This document shows, in pieces, positions 1 to 7,504 of a stretch of DNA of 11,942 nucleotides (positions are counted from its first letter, which is position 1; each line of letters opens with the position of its first letter). The DNA lies in the NCBI GenBank assembly GCA_903854175.1, contig CAINVQ010000048.1, positions 1 through 11,942 of the forward strand. The letters are read 5' to 3'. The DNA comes from an uncultured Actinomycetes bacterium. Lineage in GTDB: Bacteria; Actinomycetota; Acidimicrobiia; Acidimicrobiales; RAAP-2. The notes beneath the pieces were generated by a model that saw only the letters and a list, made by a program, of their open reading frames with translations, was not told the DNA's origin and searched no databases. A program made the translations under genes and the position numbers.

Positions 1-183
1 GAATACCAGCTCAGCATTATTTCAAGTAGTTCAAGTACATCTGGGTCTCGAATTGTTCGAATTGTCTTTGATGTTGAGCTCGCTGATCCAACACACCTAA
101 GTAGTCTTCTTGCAGCACTTAAAAACGTTGACGGCGTTTTTGATGCCTTCCGTCAACTACCAGGTCAGAACAAGAACTCATGA
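1..183 (+). CDS. relA: RelA/SpoT-family (p)ppGpp synthetase/hydrolase, C-terminal ACT domain (5' partial)
   Basis: Only the last 60 codons are in the window, open from base 1 and ending in TGA at 181-183. The visible part reads as the C-terminal ACT domain of a long RelA/SpoT homologue: a Ser-rich strand connection (residues 6-12), then RIVFDVELADPTHL and a helix and strand ending NVDGVFDAFRQLPG. This matches the usual actinobacterial RelA ending with its 'DP.HL...L..v.GV.D..R' pattern. Full-length proteins of this family make and degrade the alarmone (p)ppGpp on the ribosome in response to uncharged tRNA, and the ACT domain is part of the regulatory C-terminal half. The catalytic domains lie outside the window, so synthetase or hydrolase competence cannot be judged. 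The stop codon overlaps the hisS start (ATGA), a layout typical of translational coupling, and relA-hisS adjacency is common in actinobacteria. Confidence 0.85.
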   Translation, partial: EYQLSIISSSSSTSGSRIVRIVFDVELADPTHLSSLLAALKNVDGVFDAFRQLPGQNKNS

Positions 184-1451
184 GCGAATTCCAAGCCCCC
201 ATAGGAACCCACGATGTCATTGGACCTGAATCGCATGAATGGGAAGGATTAGTTGGAACATTCGCTGAGTTCGCACATAGGTTTGGTTTCTCACTCGTAG
301 TTTCACCAATGTTTGAAGACATTGGAGTTTTCAATCGTGGCATTGGCGAAGATAGTGATGTTGCTAAAAAAGAAATGTACGTCTTCACCGATCGAGGGGA
401 TCGCACGTATGCGCTTCGCCCAGAAGGAACTGCGTCAGTAGTTCGCGCTTTTGTGCAGCACAGTCCAACAACTCCGTGGAAGGCGTGGTACGCAACACCA
501 GCGTTTCGTTATGAACGCCCACAGGCCGGTAGGTATCGCCAGCACCACCAACTAGGAGTTGAAGTACTCGGTTCTGATGACCCAGCTGTAGACGTTGAAG
601 TAATTACTCTCGCGTGGCGTTTCTATGAGGCCATTGGTCTAAAGCGCATCCGCTTACTTATCAATTCAATGGGTCACGATGAATGTCGCGTCAGTTACGT
701 GGAGCTTCTAAAAGCGCACCTTTCGTCAAATGTTGCATCACTGTGTGAAGAACACCAGAAGGTCTGGGAGCAGAATCCACTTCGAGTACTCGACTGTAAA
801 AAAGAGTCGTGCATTGACGTAACTTCGAAGGGGCCAATGCTTCCTGATCACGTATGTGCAGACTGCAGTGCTCACTTTTCAAAAGTTGTTACCGGACTTA
901 CATCACTTGGCATTAATGCTGAACTAAATCCACGATTAGTTCGCGGATTTGATTACTACACACGCACAACGTTTGAATTTGTCGCAGACGCCCTTGACGG
1001 AGCTCAGAACGCGATTGGTGGCGGCGGCCGTTACGACAAACTCGCCGAAGAGCTTGGTGGAAAACCAACCAGTGGCATTGGCTTTGGTTCAGGGATAGAG
1101 CGCTTACTTCTTACGAGGAATGCCGAGGGAGTGACAACTCAGTTGGTTGACCGATCTGTTGATGTATTCGTTATCGATACAACTGACGATGACCACGCAA
1201 CAAAGCTGGTTGATGAACTTAGAAGCCATGGGCTAAGTGTTGAGCGAGCATTCGATGGCAGGTCAATGAAGTCTCAAATGAAGGTTGCTGATAAGTCAGG
1301 AGCCAGATTCGCACTTTTGATTGGTCCACAAGAACAGGTTGCTGGTCAGGTTACGATTAGAGACCTGCGTAGCGCAGATCACGAACAGGCTCAGAGTCAA
1401 GTTGCCCGTGGTGATGTTGTTGCAACGGTTTCCAATCTATTAACGAAGTGA
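180..1451 (+). CDS. hisS: Histidyl-tRNA synthetase
   Basis: Class II synthetase that charges tRNA-His with histidine in the cytoplasm. The 423 residues are normal length. Visible parts in order: N-terminal class II start with GTHDV (residues 9-13); RPEGTA (80-85); motif 2 around AFRYERPQAGRYRQ (108-121); the histidine-specific loop LVRGFDYYTRTTFEF (253-267); GGGGRYDKL (280-288); motif 3 GIGFGSGIERLLL (299-311); and a C-terminal anticodon-binding domain from about 325 to the end. The insertion between motif 2 and the histidine loop carries four cysteines (206, 211, 226, 229) in a possible metal-binding arrangement. The ATG at 180 overlaps the relA stop as ATGA and no strong Shine-Dalgarno is visible, so coupled translation from relA is likely. 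aspS follows after 1 bp. Identification is secure. Confidence 0.97.
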   Translation: MSEFQAPIGTHDVIGPESHEWEGLVGTFAEFAHRFGFSLVVSPMFEDIGVFNRGIGEDSDVAKKEMYVFTDRGDRTYALRPEGTASVVRAFVQHSPTTPWKAWYATPAFRYERPQAGRYRQHHQLGVEVLGSDDPAVDVEVITLAWRFYEAIGLKRIRLLINSMGHDECRVSYVELLKAHLSSNVASLCEEHQKVWEQNPLRVLDCKKESCIDVTSKGPMLPDHVCADCSAHFSKVVTGLTSLGINAELNPRLVRGFDYYTRTTFEFVADALDGAQNAIGGGGRYDKLAEELGGKPTSGIGFGSGIERLLLTRNAEGVTTQLVDRSVDVFVIDTTDDDHATKLVDELRSHGLSVERAFDGRSMKSQMKVADKSGARFALLIGPQEQVAGQVTIRDLRSADHEQAQSQVARGDVVATVSNLLTK

Positions 1452-1452
1452 A

Positions 1453-3198
1453 GTGACAATGTCAAAGAATTATGAAGCCACCAGCATGCGAGACATGCTC
1501 TGCGGGTCAGTGAATGCTGCCCACATTGGTCAGAAACTGACGGTTTGTGGCTGGGTGGCCAAGCGACGCGAACATGGCGAACACCTCGCATTCGTGGACC
1601 TGCGTGACCGTTCTGGACTGCTTCAAGTTGTTGTAGATGGCAAGGTTGACGTTCGATCTGAATATGTTCTTCGTGTCACTGGCACTGTTACTAAGCGCCC
1701 AGATGGAACACTCAATGACAAGCTCGCAACTGGTGAGATTGAACTTACAGACTGCTCAGTCGAAATACTTTCTGCTGCAGAACCACCACCGTTCCAGCTC
1801 GATGAACGAGTTGATATTGATGAACAGGTTCGACTTAAATACCGTTACCTAGACATTCGACGCGAAAAGATGCAACGCAACCTTCGACTTCGCGCTGCTG
1901 TTAACGCCTCGCTTCGAAGCTCAATGGACGCACAAGGGTTCTGCGAAGTTGAAACACCACTTCTCTGGGCTCCAACTCCTGAAGGTGCAAGAGAATTTGT
2001 TGTTCCTTCACGTCTTCACCCAGGAGACTTTTACGTTCTTCCTCAAAGTCCTCAAATCGCGAAGCAGCTGCTCATGGTTGGCGGATTCGATCGCTACTAC
2101 CAGATTGCTCGTTGTTTACGCGATGAAGACCTGCGCGCTGACCGCCAGTTTGAATTCGTGCAGCTCGACCTTGAAGCAAGTTTTGTAACGCAAGAAGACA
2201 TTCTTGCTTTTGTTTCCGAAGCAGTACTTAATGCTGCGCACGTTGCAACCGGAACACGCCCAGGACCAATTGGTTCAATGACGTGGCACCAGGCACTCGA
2301 CGAATACGGAACCGATAAGCCAGACCTGAGATTTGGAATGGTGTTGCAGGATCTTTCTGAAGTATTCGCTTCAACGGAAGTTAAAGCATTCTCAGCGCCA
2401 ACCGTTAAGGCACTTCGCGTTCCTGGGGGAGCTGAATTCTCACGAGCAAAACTTGATCAACTTACAGATCAAGCTAAGGAGCTTGATGCGAAGGGTCTTG
2501 CGTGGTTCAGAATTACAGCTGAAGGTGTTGATTCACCACTGGCGAAGTTTCTTAACGAAACCGAAATTGCCGCCATCGTTGCAGTTGATGGTGCCCAAGT
2601 TGGCGACATTGTTTTCTGTGTTGCTGATGAATATGCGCAGGCCTGCAAGGTGCTTGGCTCACTTCGAGTAACCCTCGGTGCGCCACCCGTTAGTGAAGGC
2701 CCACATCACTACGTTTGGATTACTGATTTTCCAATGTTTGAAGGAATTGATGAAGACGGCAACCCGATTGCTGCTCACCACCCATTCACAATGCCAAATC
2801 CTGATGACATCCATCTCATGAAGACTGACCCGCTCAAGGTTCGTGCTCGTTGCTACGACCTCGTGCTTAACGGCTGGGAACTCGGAAGTGGTTCTGTTCG
2901 TATCAGTGACGCCGCAATTCAGGCACAAGTCTTTAGCTCTCTAGGTATCAGCGATGAAGAAGCCGAAAGTCGATTCGGCTTCTTGATGGGTGCCTTTAAG
3001 TACGGTGCTCCGCCACACGCTGGTTTCGCATTTGGAATTGACCGATTGGTTGCAATTTTTGCTGGTGAAGAAAACATTCGTGAAGTTATTGCGTATCCAA
3101 AGACTCAGTCTGGCGCTGATCTAATGACCGGAGCTCCAAAGAACATATCTGAGCGCCAACTTCGCGATCTGCGAATCAAGCCAGCAATCAAAGGTTGA
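1453..3198 (+). CDS. aspS: Aspartyl-tRNA synthetase, probably the non-discriminating (Asp/Asn) type
   Basis: Bacterial-type class IIb synthetase, 581 residues. It has an N-terminal OB-fold anticodon domain (about 12-110, with CGWVAKRREHG and FVDLRDRSG), motif 1 region YRYLDIRR (130-137), motif 2 around RYYQIARCLRDEDLRADRQFEF (214-235), the bacteria-specific GAD insertion (about 290-410), and motif 3 with GFAFGIDRLVAIFAG (524-538) followed by the family ending YPKTQSGADLMTGAP. H41 and G85 fall where, by eye, His and Gly mark AspRS enzymes that also charge tRNA-Asn; such enzymes work with the GatCAB amidotransferase. The longest ORF starts at GTG 1453, but ATG 1459 is at least as likely, and ATG 1486 (MRDMLCG) lies nearest the usual family start. 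The gene is 1 bp after hisS, and its TGA stop is in the same frame as rarA. Confidence 0.97.
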   Translation: MTMSKNYEATSMRDMLCGSVNAAHIGQKLTVCGWVAKRREHGEHLAFVDLRDRSGLLQVVVDGKVDVRSEYVLRVTGTVTKRPDGTLNDKLATGEIELTDCSVEILSAAEPPPFQLDERVDIDEQVRLKYRYLDIRREKMQRNLRLRAAVNASLRSSMDAQGFCEVETPLLWAPTPEGAREFVVPSRLHPGDFYVLPQSPQIAKQLLMVGGFDRYYQIARCLRDEDLRADRQFEFVQLDLEASFVTQEDILAFVSEAVLNAAHVATGTRPGPIGSMTWHQALDEYGTDKPDLRFGMVLQDLSEVFASTEVKAFSAPTVKALRVPGGAEFSRAKLDQLTDQAKELDAKGLAWFRITAEGVDSPLAKFLNETEIAAIVAVDGAQVGDIVFCVADEYAQACKVLGSLRVTLGAPPVSEGPHHYVWITDFPMFEGIDEDGNPIAAHHPFTMPNPDDIHLMKTDPLKVRARCYDLVLNGWELGSGSVRISDAAIQAQVFSSLGISDEEAESRFGFLMGAFKYGAPPHAGFAFGIDRLVAIFAGEENIREVIAYPKTQSGADLMTGAPKNISERQLRDLRIKPAIKG

Positions 3199-3204
3199 TC
3201 TACG
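3190..3204 (+). promoter_or_regulatory. Candidate Shine-Dalgarno (AAAGG) and ACG start codon for rarA
   Basis: AAAGG at 3190-3194 straddles the end of aspS and is followed, after 7 bases, by ACG at 3202-3204. ACG is in the rarA frame and opens the codons for S-L-F-D-E-A, which look like the conserved RarA N-terminus. GTG 3223 lacks a comparable ribosome-binding site at normal spacing; only GAAG, two bases away, is seen. This is an inferred non-standard initiation site, and a base difference from an ancestral ATG would look the same. Confidence 0.4.
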
Positions 3205-3222
3205 TCTCTCTTTGATGAAGCC

Positions 3223-4527
3223 GTGGCTCAACGCCTGAAACAAGCAGCACCTCTCGCTGAGCTCCTTCGCCCGCGGTCTCTCGACGAAGTTGTTGGTCAG
3301 TCGCACCTCGTAGGAACCGATGGCCCTCTGCGAAGTTTTGTTGGAGCGAAGCAGCTCACCTCAATGATTCTTTGGGGCCCTGCGGGCACAGGAAAGACAT
3401 CACTCGCTCGCATTCTTGCCACATCGGCTGGTTACGCGACAGAAAGTCTCTCTGCAGTTACTGGTGGGGTTAAGGATGTTCGTGAAGCACTTAGCCGAGC
3501 TCACGACCGCTTAGCCGAGCATGGCCAAAAGACAGTCTTGTTTATAGACGAGGTCCACCGATTTAATAAATCTCAACAAGATTTGTTGCTACCTGCGACT
3601 GAATCAGGTGAGATTGTTCTCATTGGTGCAACAACTGAGAATCCTTATTTTGAAGTTAACGCTGCGCTGATGAGTCGCTGCACGCTGTGGCGACTTAAGC
3701 CACTGACCGAAGAGGAACTACTACTACTCGCGAATCGCGGACTTGAGTTACGTGGTGCCACTGCAACTACAGAAGCACTCAGTGCAGTCACTTCATCTTC
3801 TGATGGTGACGCTAGGGGAGCACTCACAACTCTCGATACGGCGATCATCTTGGCTCATGCTCAGTCAGGAGTGGGTACACAGGTCACTGTTGAACATATT
3901 GCTCAAGCACGAGACGGCCGGCTCTATCACCAGTCTGCTGATACGCACTACGACCAAGTAAGTGCGTTTATTAAATCAATTAGGGGATCGGATCCTGATG
4001 GTGCTCTCTACTGGTTAGTTACTTTGTTGGAGAGTGGCGAAAGCGCACGCTTCTTGGCGAGGCGACTTGTAATTCTTGCGAGTGAAGATATTGGACTCGC
4101 TGATCCAATGGGTCTCTTGGTTGCTGAATCAGCTGCACGTGCAGTTGAGTTTGTTGGTCTACCTGAAGCTCGATTGACACTGGCTCACGCCACCATCACC
4201 CTCGCGCTACTTCCAAAAAGCAATGCGGTAACTCGCGCCCTTGGCGCCGTAACTCAAGCGGTACAAGCTGGTGGGCATATTGAGGTTCCTGATCACCTTC
4301 GAGATGGTCACTACCGTGGGGCCAGCGAAATTGGTTTTGGTACGAACTACCAGTACCCCCATGACTATGAGAACGGGTGGGTAGATCAGCAGTACCTCCC
4401 AGACGCTCATAAGGGCTCAAGATTCTTTGACCCATCGTTTTATGGCCGAGAACAGGCTCTAGTTGAACAGTGGCGTCGCAGAACCGGGCAATCAGACACC
4501 AATGGCACTTCAGCGCCGGTAGAGTAA
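3223..4527 (+). CDS. rarA: Replication-associated recombination protein RarA (MgsA) AAA+ ATPase
   Basis: AAA+ ATPase of the RarA/MgsA (WRNIP1) family, which acts at stalled replication forks and resembles clamp-loader subunits. From GTG 3223 it is 434 residues: APLAELLRPRSLDEVVGQ (9-26), Walker A GPAGTGKT (52-59), Walker B LFIDE (106-110) followed by VHRFNKSQQD, sensor 1 GATTEN (135-140), a likely arginine finger at R152 (MSRC), sensor 2 at R198 (GDARGAL), and the C-terminal helical tetramerisation domain ending in the family signature HYRGASEIGFGTNYQYPHD (363-381). The start is doubtful. Codons just upstream, after the aspS stop, read T/M-S-L-F-D-E-A, which matches the conserved 'LFD' N-terminus of actinobacterial homologues but contains no ATG, GTG or TTG. 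ACG at 3202 has AAAGG 7 bp upstream (see findings). The gene lies 24 bp after aspS and 5 bp before alaS. Confidence 0.95.
   Translation: MAQRLKQAAPLAELLRPRSLDEVVGQSHLVGTDGPLRSFVGAKQLTSMILWGPAGTGKTSLARILATSAGYATESLSAVTGGVKDVREALSRAHDRLAEHGQKTVLFIDEVHRFNKSQQDLLLPATESGEIVLIGATTENPYFEVNAALMSRCTLWRLKPLTEEELLLLANRGLELRGATATTEALSAVTSSSDGDARGALTTLDTAIILAHAQSGVGTQVTVEHIAQARDGRLYHQSADTHYDQVSAFIKSIRGSDPDGALYWLVTLLESGESARFLARRLVILASEDIGLADPMGLLVAESAARAVEFVGLPEARLTLAHATITLALLPKSNAVTRALGAVTQAVQAGGHIEVPDHLRDGHYRGASEIGFGTNYQYPHDYENGWVDQQYLPDAHKGSRFFDPSFYGREQALVEQWRRRTGQSDTNGTSAPVE
3490..3520 (+). repeat. Short direct repeat inside rarA
   Basis: The 11-mer CTTAGCCGAGC occurs at 3490-3500 and again at 3510-3520, a 20-bp period. 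The period is not a multiple of three, so the two copies are read in different frames (L-S-R-A and R-L-A-E) and the repeat is not a protein repeat. It is most likely chance within coding sequence, though slippage between copies would frameshift rarA. Confidence 0.45.
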
Positions 4528-4532
4528 ATCCC

Positions 4533-7082
4533 GTGGAAGCAGCTCAACTCCGGTCTATTTTTCTTAATTACTTCGCTGAAAATGGTCACACGATCGTTCC
4601 CTCAGCGAGTCTGATTCCTCACGACCAGTCGCTTCTTTTTACCGTTGCTGGAATGGTGCCCTTTAAGCCCTATTTCACTGAAGAAGAAACGGCACCATAT
4701 AACCGCGCAGTTTCAATTCAGAAGTGTTTTCGAACAGGTGACATTGATCAAATTGGAACTACGCAGCGACACTTGACATTCTTCGAAATGATGGGCAACT
4801 TCTCATTTGGTGATTACTTCAAAGAAGGCGCGATCAAGTACGCATGGGGACTTATTACTGAAGGATTCGGTCTAGATCCTGAAAAACTCTGGATCACTGT
4901 TCACCATTCAGATGACCAAGCTGAAGAAATGTGGCGCGATCTAATTGGCATTCGTCCAGAGCGAATTCAGCGTCTCGGCGAAGACAACTTCTGGGCCATG
5001 GGTGACAGCGGTCCGTGTGGTCCGTGTTCTGAAATCTTCTACGACAAAGGACCATCCTTTGGAGCGGACGGTGGGCCTGCGCATGGAGGCGAAGACCGAT
5101 TCATTGAATTCTGGAATCTCGTATTCATGCAATTCGAAAAGGGACCAAACGAATCGTTTATTGATCTTCCAAAGAAGAACATTGACACCGGTGCAGGCTT
5201 CGAGCGAGTGCTTTCAATTCTTAATGGTGTCGAGTCTGTATTTGCAACCGACCTCTTCGCACCACTGATTGAAACTGCATCACGTGCAGTTAATGCGCCC
5301 CTTGGTCGTGATGAAAACACCGACATTGCAATTCGTCGCATTGCTGAACACGGTCGCGCAATGAGCATCTTGGTTTCTGACGGCGTGCTTCCTTCTAATG
5401 AAGGTCGTGGTTACGTTCTTCGCCGCATCATCCGTCGAGCAATCCTCGCTGCTCGTAGAGCTGGATCCGACGCTCCGCTAACTGCACAACTCGTTGACGC
5501 CACCATTGAAAAAATGGGTGGCGCCTATCCAGTTCTCATCAAGGACCGCGACCTTATTGTTTCAATCCTTGAGCGAGAAGAAGCAGGATTCTCTCGCACG
5601 CTCAAGGCTGGAATGACGTTGCTTGAAGAAGAGCGCAACAAAGTAACTAAATCTGGCTCACTTATCTTTCCTGGAGACATGGCATTCAAACTTCACGACA
5701 CTCATGGGTTCCCAATTGAGCTGACTGACGAAATTGTTGCTGAATCCGGTCTAAGTGTTGAGCGCGATGCCTTTGATGCTGCAATGACCGAGCAAAAGGA
5801 ACGCGCACGTTCAAAAGCTAAGGCACTTAACTTGGCTGATGAATCACAGTACAAAGACCTCATTGAGAGCCACGGAGCCACAAACTTTGTTGGTCGTGAC
5901 GTTGAGCGCTACAGCATTGAAACTTCTGTAGTTGCGATTCTTTCTGGTGCTGATGGAACTAGCGAGTTGTTCCTTGAGAACTCACCGTTCTACGCAGAAT
6001 CTGGTGGCCAGGTAGGAGACATGGGAACAGTCGTTACTGAGTCAGGTCGCTTCGAAGTTATTGATACCCAGAACGTTGCTGGTGGGCTATTTGCTCACCG
6101 CGGGAAGCTCACCGGAGAAATTCTTCCTGGCCAAGTCTGTGTTGCAACCATTGCTCCAGAACGTCGTGAAGCTGTAAGACGTAATCACACTGCAACTCAC
6201 TTACTTCACGCTGGACTACGTAGCGTTCTTGGTGATCATGTTCGCCAGCAAGGTTCTTACGTTGGACCAGATCGACTCCGCTTTGACTTTGCTCACGGCT
6301 CAGGTCTCGCAAGTGAAGAGATGGCTCAAGTACTTACTATTGCCAATGGAGACATTGTTGACAATGAGCCAGTAGAGACAATCCAGACCTCTAAAAAAGA
6401 AGCCGAGACCATGGGGGCCATTGCGTTCTTTGGTGACAAGTACGGTGACCAAGTTCGTGTTGTTCGTGCTGGTGTAAACAGTCTTGAATTCTGTGGTGGA
6501 ACGCACGTTGACAGTCTCGGCTCAATTGGTCAAATCCAGGTTGTTAGCGAAGCGTCAATTGGATCGGGTACTCGTCGCATTGAGGCAGTTAGTGGGCTGG
6601 GTGCGTACCGCAGAAGTCAAGAAATGGAAAGCGCGCTTGGCTCAGTTGCGACACTGCTTAAAACATCGCTTGACGATGTTGTTCCAGCACTTGAGAGAGT
6701 GTTTGAGCGTCAAAAAGAAGTTGAAAAAGAAATGTCGGCACTTCGACAGTCTCAACTTTCATCGTTTGCTGAACAGCTTCACAAGGAAACTGACAATCCA
6801 ATCCTTGTAGCTCGAGTTGATGGATTTCCTGGAGAGCAGCTGCGCACACTTGCACAAGATCTTCAAAAACGAGGACGTAGGGCAGTGGTGCTTGCAGGTG
6901 CATTCGAAGACAAGGTTTCAATTGTGGTCGCTTCCGATGAGTCACTTGATGCACAAACAACAGTTAAGGATCTCGCCAAGTTTGTTAGTGGCGGTGGTGG
7001 TGGCTCTGCACGCTTAGCTCTTGCAGGCGGTAAAGATGCTTCGGGTATCGACAAAGTGCTTTCTGCGGCTAAAGCACTCTAG
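4533..7082 (+). CDS. alaS: Alanyl-tRNA synthetase
   Basis: Class II synthetase that charges tRNA-Ala and hydrolyses mischarged Ser- or Gly-tRNA-Ala. Using GTG 4533 gives 849 residues. Visible parts: aminoacylation core with TVAGMVPFKPYF (37-48), TTQRHLTFFEMMGNFSFGDY (76-95), GDSGPCGPCSE (157-167), DTGAGFERVLSILNG (218-232) and SNEGRGYVLRRIIRRA (288-303); editing domain with the zinc-site histidines H552 and H556 (NHTATH) plus C654 and H658 (CGGTH); a coiled-coil linker around 715-745; and the C-Ala (DHHA1) domain with its glycine run at 820-824 and LAGGKDASG. All editing ligands are present. The ORF is open to GTG 4470 inside rarA, but those extra 21 residues do not resemble AlaRS, while MEAAQLRSIFLNYF is a normal start. 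The gene begins 5 bp after rarA and ends 5 bp before ruvX. Confidence 0.97.
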   Translation: MEAAQLRSIFLNYFAENGHTIVPSASLIPHDQSLLFTVAGMVPFKPYFTEEETAPYNRAVSIQKCFRTGDIDQIGTTQRHLTFFEMMGNFSFGDYFKEGAIKYAWGLITEGFGLDPEKLWITVHHSDDQAEEMWRDLIGIRPERIQRLGEDNFWAMGDSGPCGPCSEIFYDKGPSFGADGGPAHGGEDRFIEFWNLVFMQFEKGPNESFIDLPKKNIDTGAGFERVLSILNGVESVFATDLFAPLIETASRAVNAPLGRDENTDIAIRRIAEHGRAMSILVSDGVLPSNEGRGYVLRRIIRRAILAARRAGSDAPLTAQLVDATIEKMGGAYPVLIKDRDLIVSILEREEAGFSRTLKAGMTLLEEERNKVTKSGSLIFPGDMAFKLHDTHGFPIELTDEIVAESGLSVERDAFDAAMTEQKERARSKAKALNLADESQYKDLIESHGATNFVGRDVERYSIETSVVAILSGADGTSELFLENSPFYAESGGQVGDMGTVVTESGRFEVIDTQNVAGGLFAHRGKLTGEILPGQVCVATIAPERREAVRRNHTATHLLHAGLRSVLGDHVRQQGSYVGPDRLRFDFAHGSGLASEEMAQVLTIANGDIVDNEPVETIQTSKKEAETMGAIAFFGDKYGDQVRVVRAGVNSLEFCGGTHVDSLGSIGQIQVVSEASIGSGTRRIEAVSGLGAYRRSQEMESALGSVATLLKTSLDDVVPALERVFERQKEVEKEMSALRQSQLSSFAEQLHKETDNPILVARVDGFPGEQLRTLAQDLQKRGRRAVVLAGAFEDKVSIVVASDESLDAQTTVKDLAKFVSGGGGGSARLALAGGKDASGIDKVLSAAKAL

Positions 7083-7087
7083 GAACT

Positions 7088-7504
7088 ATGAGTCGAATTC
7101 TCGGAATTGATCCGGGCACTCGCAGATGCGGCGTTGCCATAACTGATTCAGCACAAACAATGGCATTTCCACGTCCCGCACTTGATGCCGATGACTCTTT
7201 TCTAAAAAATCTCGGAGTGCTTCTTGATGAAGAATTTGTCGAGACAATTGTCATAGGTCGTCCAATTTCTCTTTCTGGAAATGACACGCAAAGTACTGAA
7301 ATCGCCGACCAGCTGTTTAAGGCCATAAAAGCGTCATTTTCCTCATATTTGGTACTTCAGTGGGATGAGCGCTTAACCACCTTGGAGGCTCAAAAATCGC
7401 TTTCTGGGGCCGGTATGAAGGCAAAGAATCACCGGGACCACATAGATAGCGCCGCGGCAGTAATCATGCTGCAAAACTACGTAGATGCGCTTCCTTCTGC
7501 TTAG
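7088..7504 (+). CDS. ruvX: RuvX/YqgF family RNase H-fold nuclease (putative pre-16S rRNA nuclease / Holliday junction resolvase)
   Basis: A 138-residue protein with the complete YqgF signature: GIDPGTRRCGVA (6-17, catalytic D8), VIGRPISLSG (55-64), DERLTT (93-98, catalytic E94) and HIDSAAAVIMLQ (118-129, catalytic D120). The family has an RNase H-like fold. E. coli YqgF is reported to process the 5' end of 16S rRNA, while mycobacterial homologues are described as Holliday junction resolvases; this sequence cannot choose between the roles. AGGA at 7081-7084 overlaps the alaS stop and serves as a closely spaced ribosome-binding site for ATG 7088. The 3' end overlaps mltG by 20 bp. The alaS-ruvX-mltG order is widespread in actinobacteria and other bacteria. 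Confidence 0.93.
   Translation: MSRILGIDPGTRRCGVAITDSAQTMAFPRPALDADDSFLKNLGVLLDEEFVETIVIGRPISLSGNDTQSTEIADQLFKAIKASFSSYLVLQWDERLTTLEAQKSLSGAGMKAKNHRDHIDSAAAVIMLQNYVDALPSA

Noticed and set aside
1..183. T-box or other leader regulation before the synthetase genes
   Set aside because: There is no untranslated leader: hisS overlaps relA, and aspS and alaS follow their upstream genes by 1 and 5 bp.
4470..4532. Longer alaS starting at GTG 4470 inside rarA
   Set aside because: The extra 21 residues are read through rarA coding sequence and do not resemble any AlaRS N-terminus, whereas GTG 4533 gives a normal start 5 bp after the rarA stop.
5010..5027. Perfect 9-bp tandem repeat GGTCCGTGT x2
   Set aside because: It encodes GPCGPC, part of the conserved AlaRS motif GDSGPCGPCSE, so protein conservation explains it.
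6658..6960. 100-codon minus-strand open frame inside alaS
   Set aside because: It lies wholly within the conserved AlaRS C-terminal region, resembles no family I know, and looks like a shadow frame.
6989..7009. G-rich run that might form a quadruplex
   Set aside because: It encodes the glycine run of the AlaRS C-Ala domain, and the G tracts are mostly GG pairs, too short for a convincing quadruplex.
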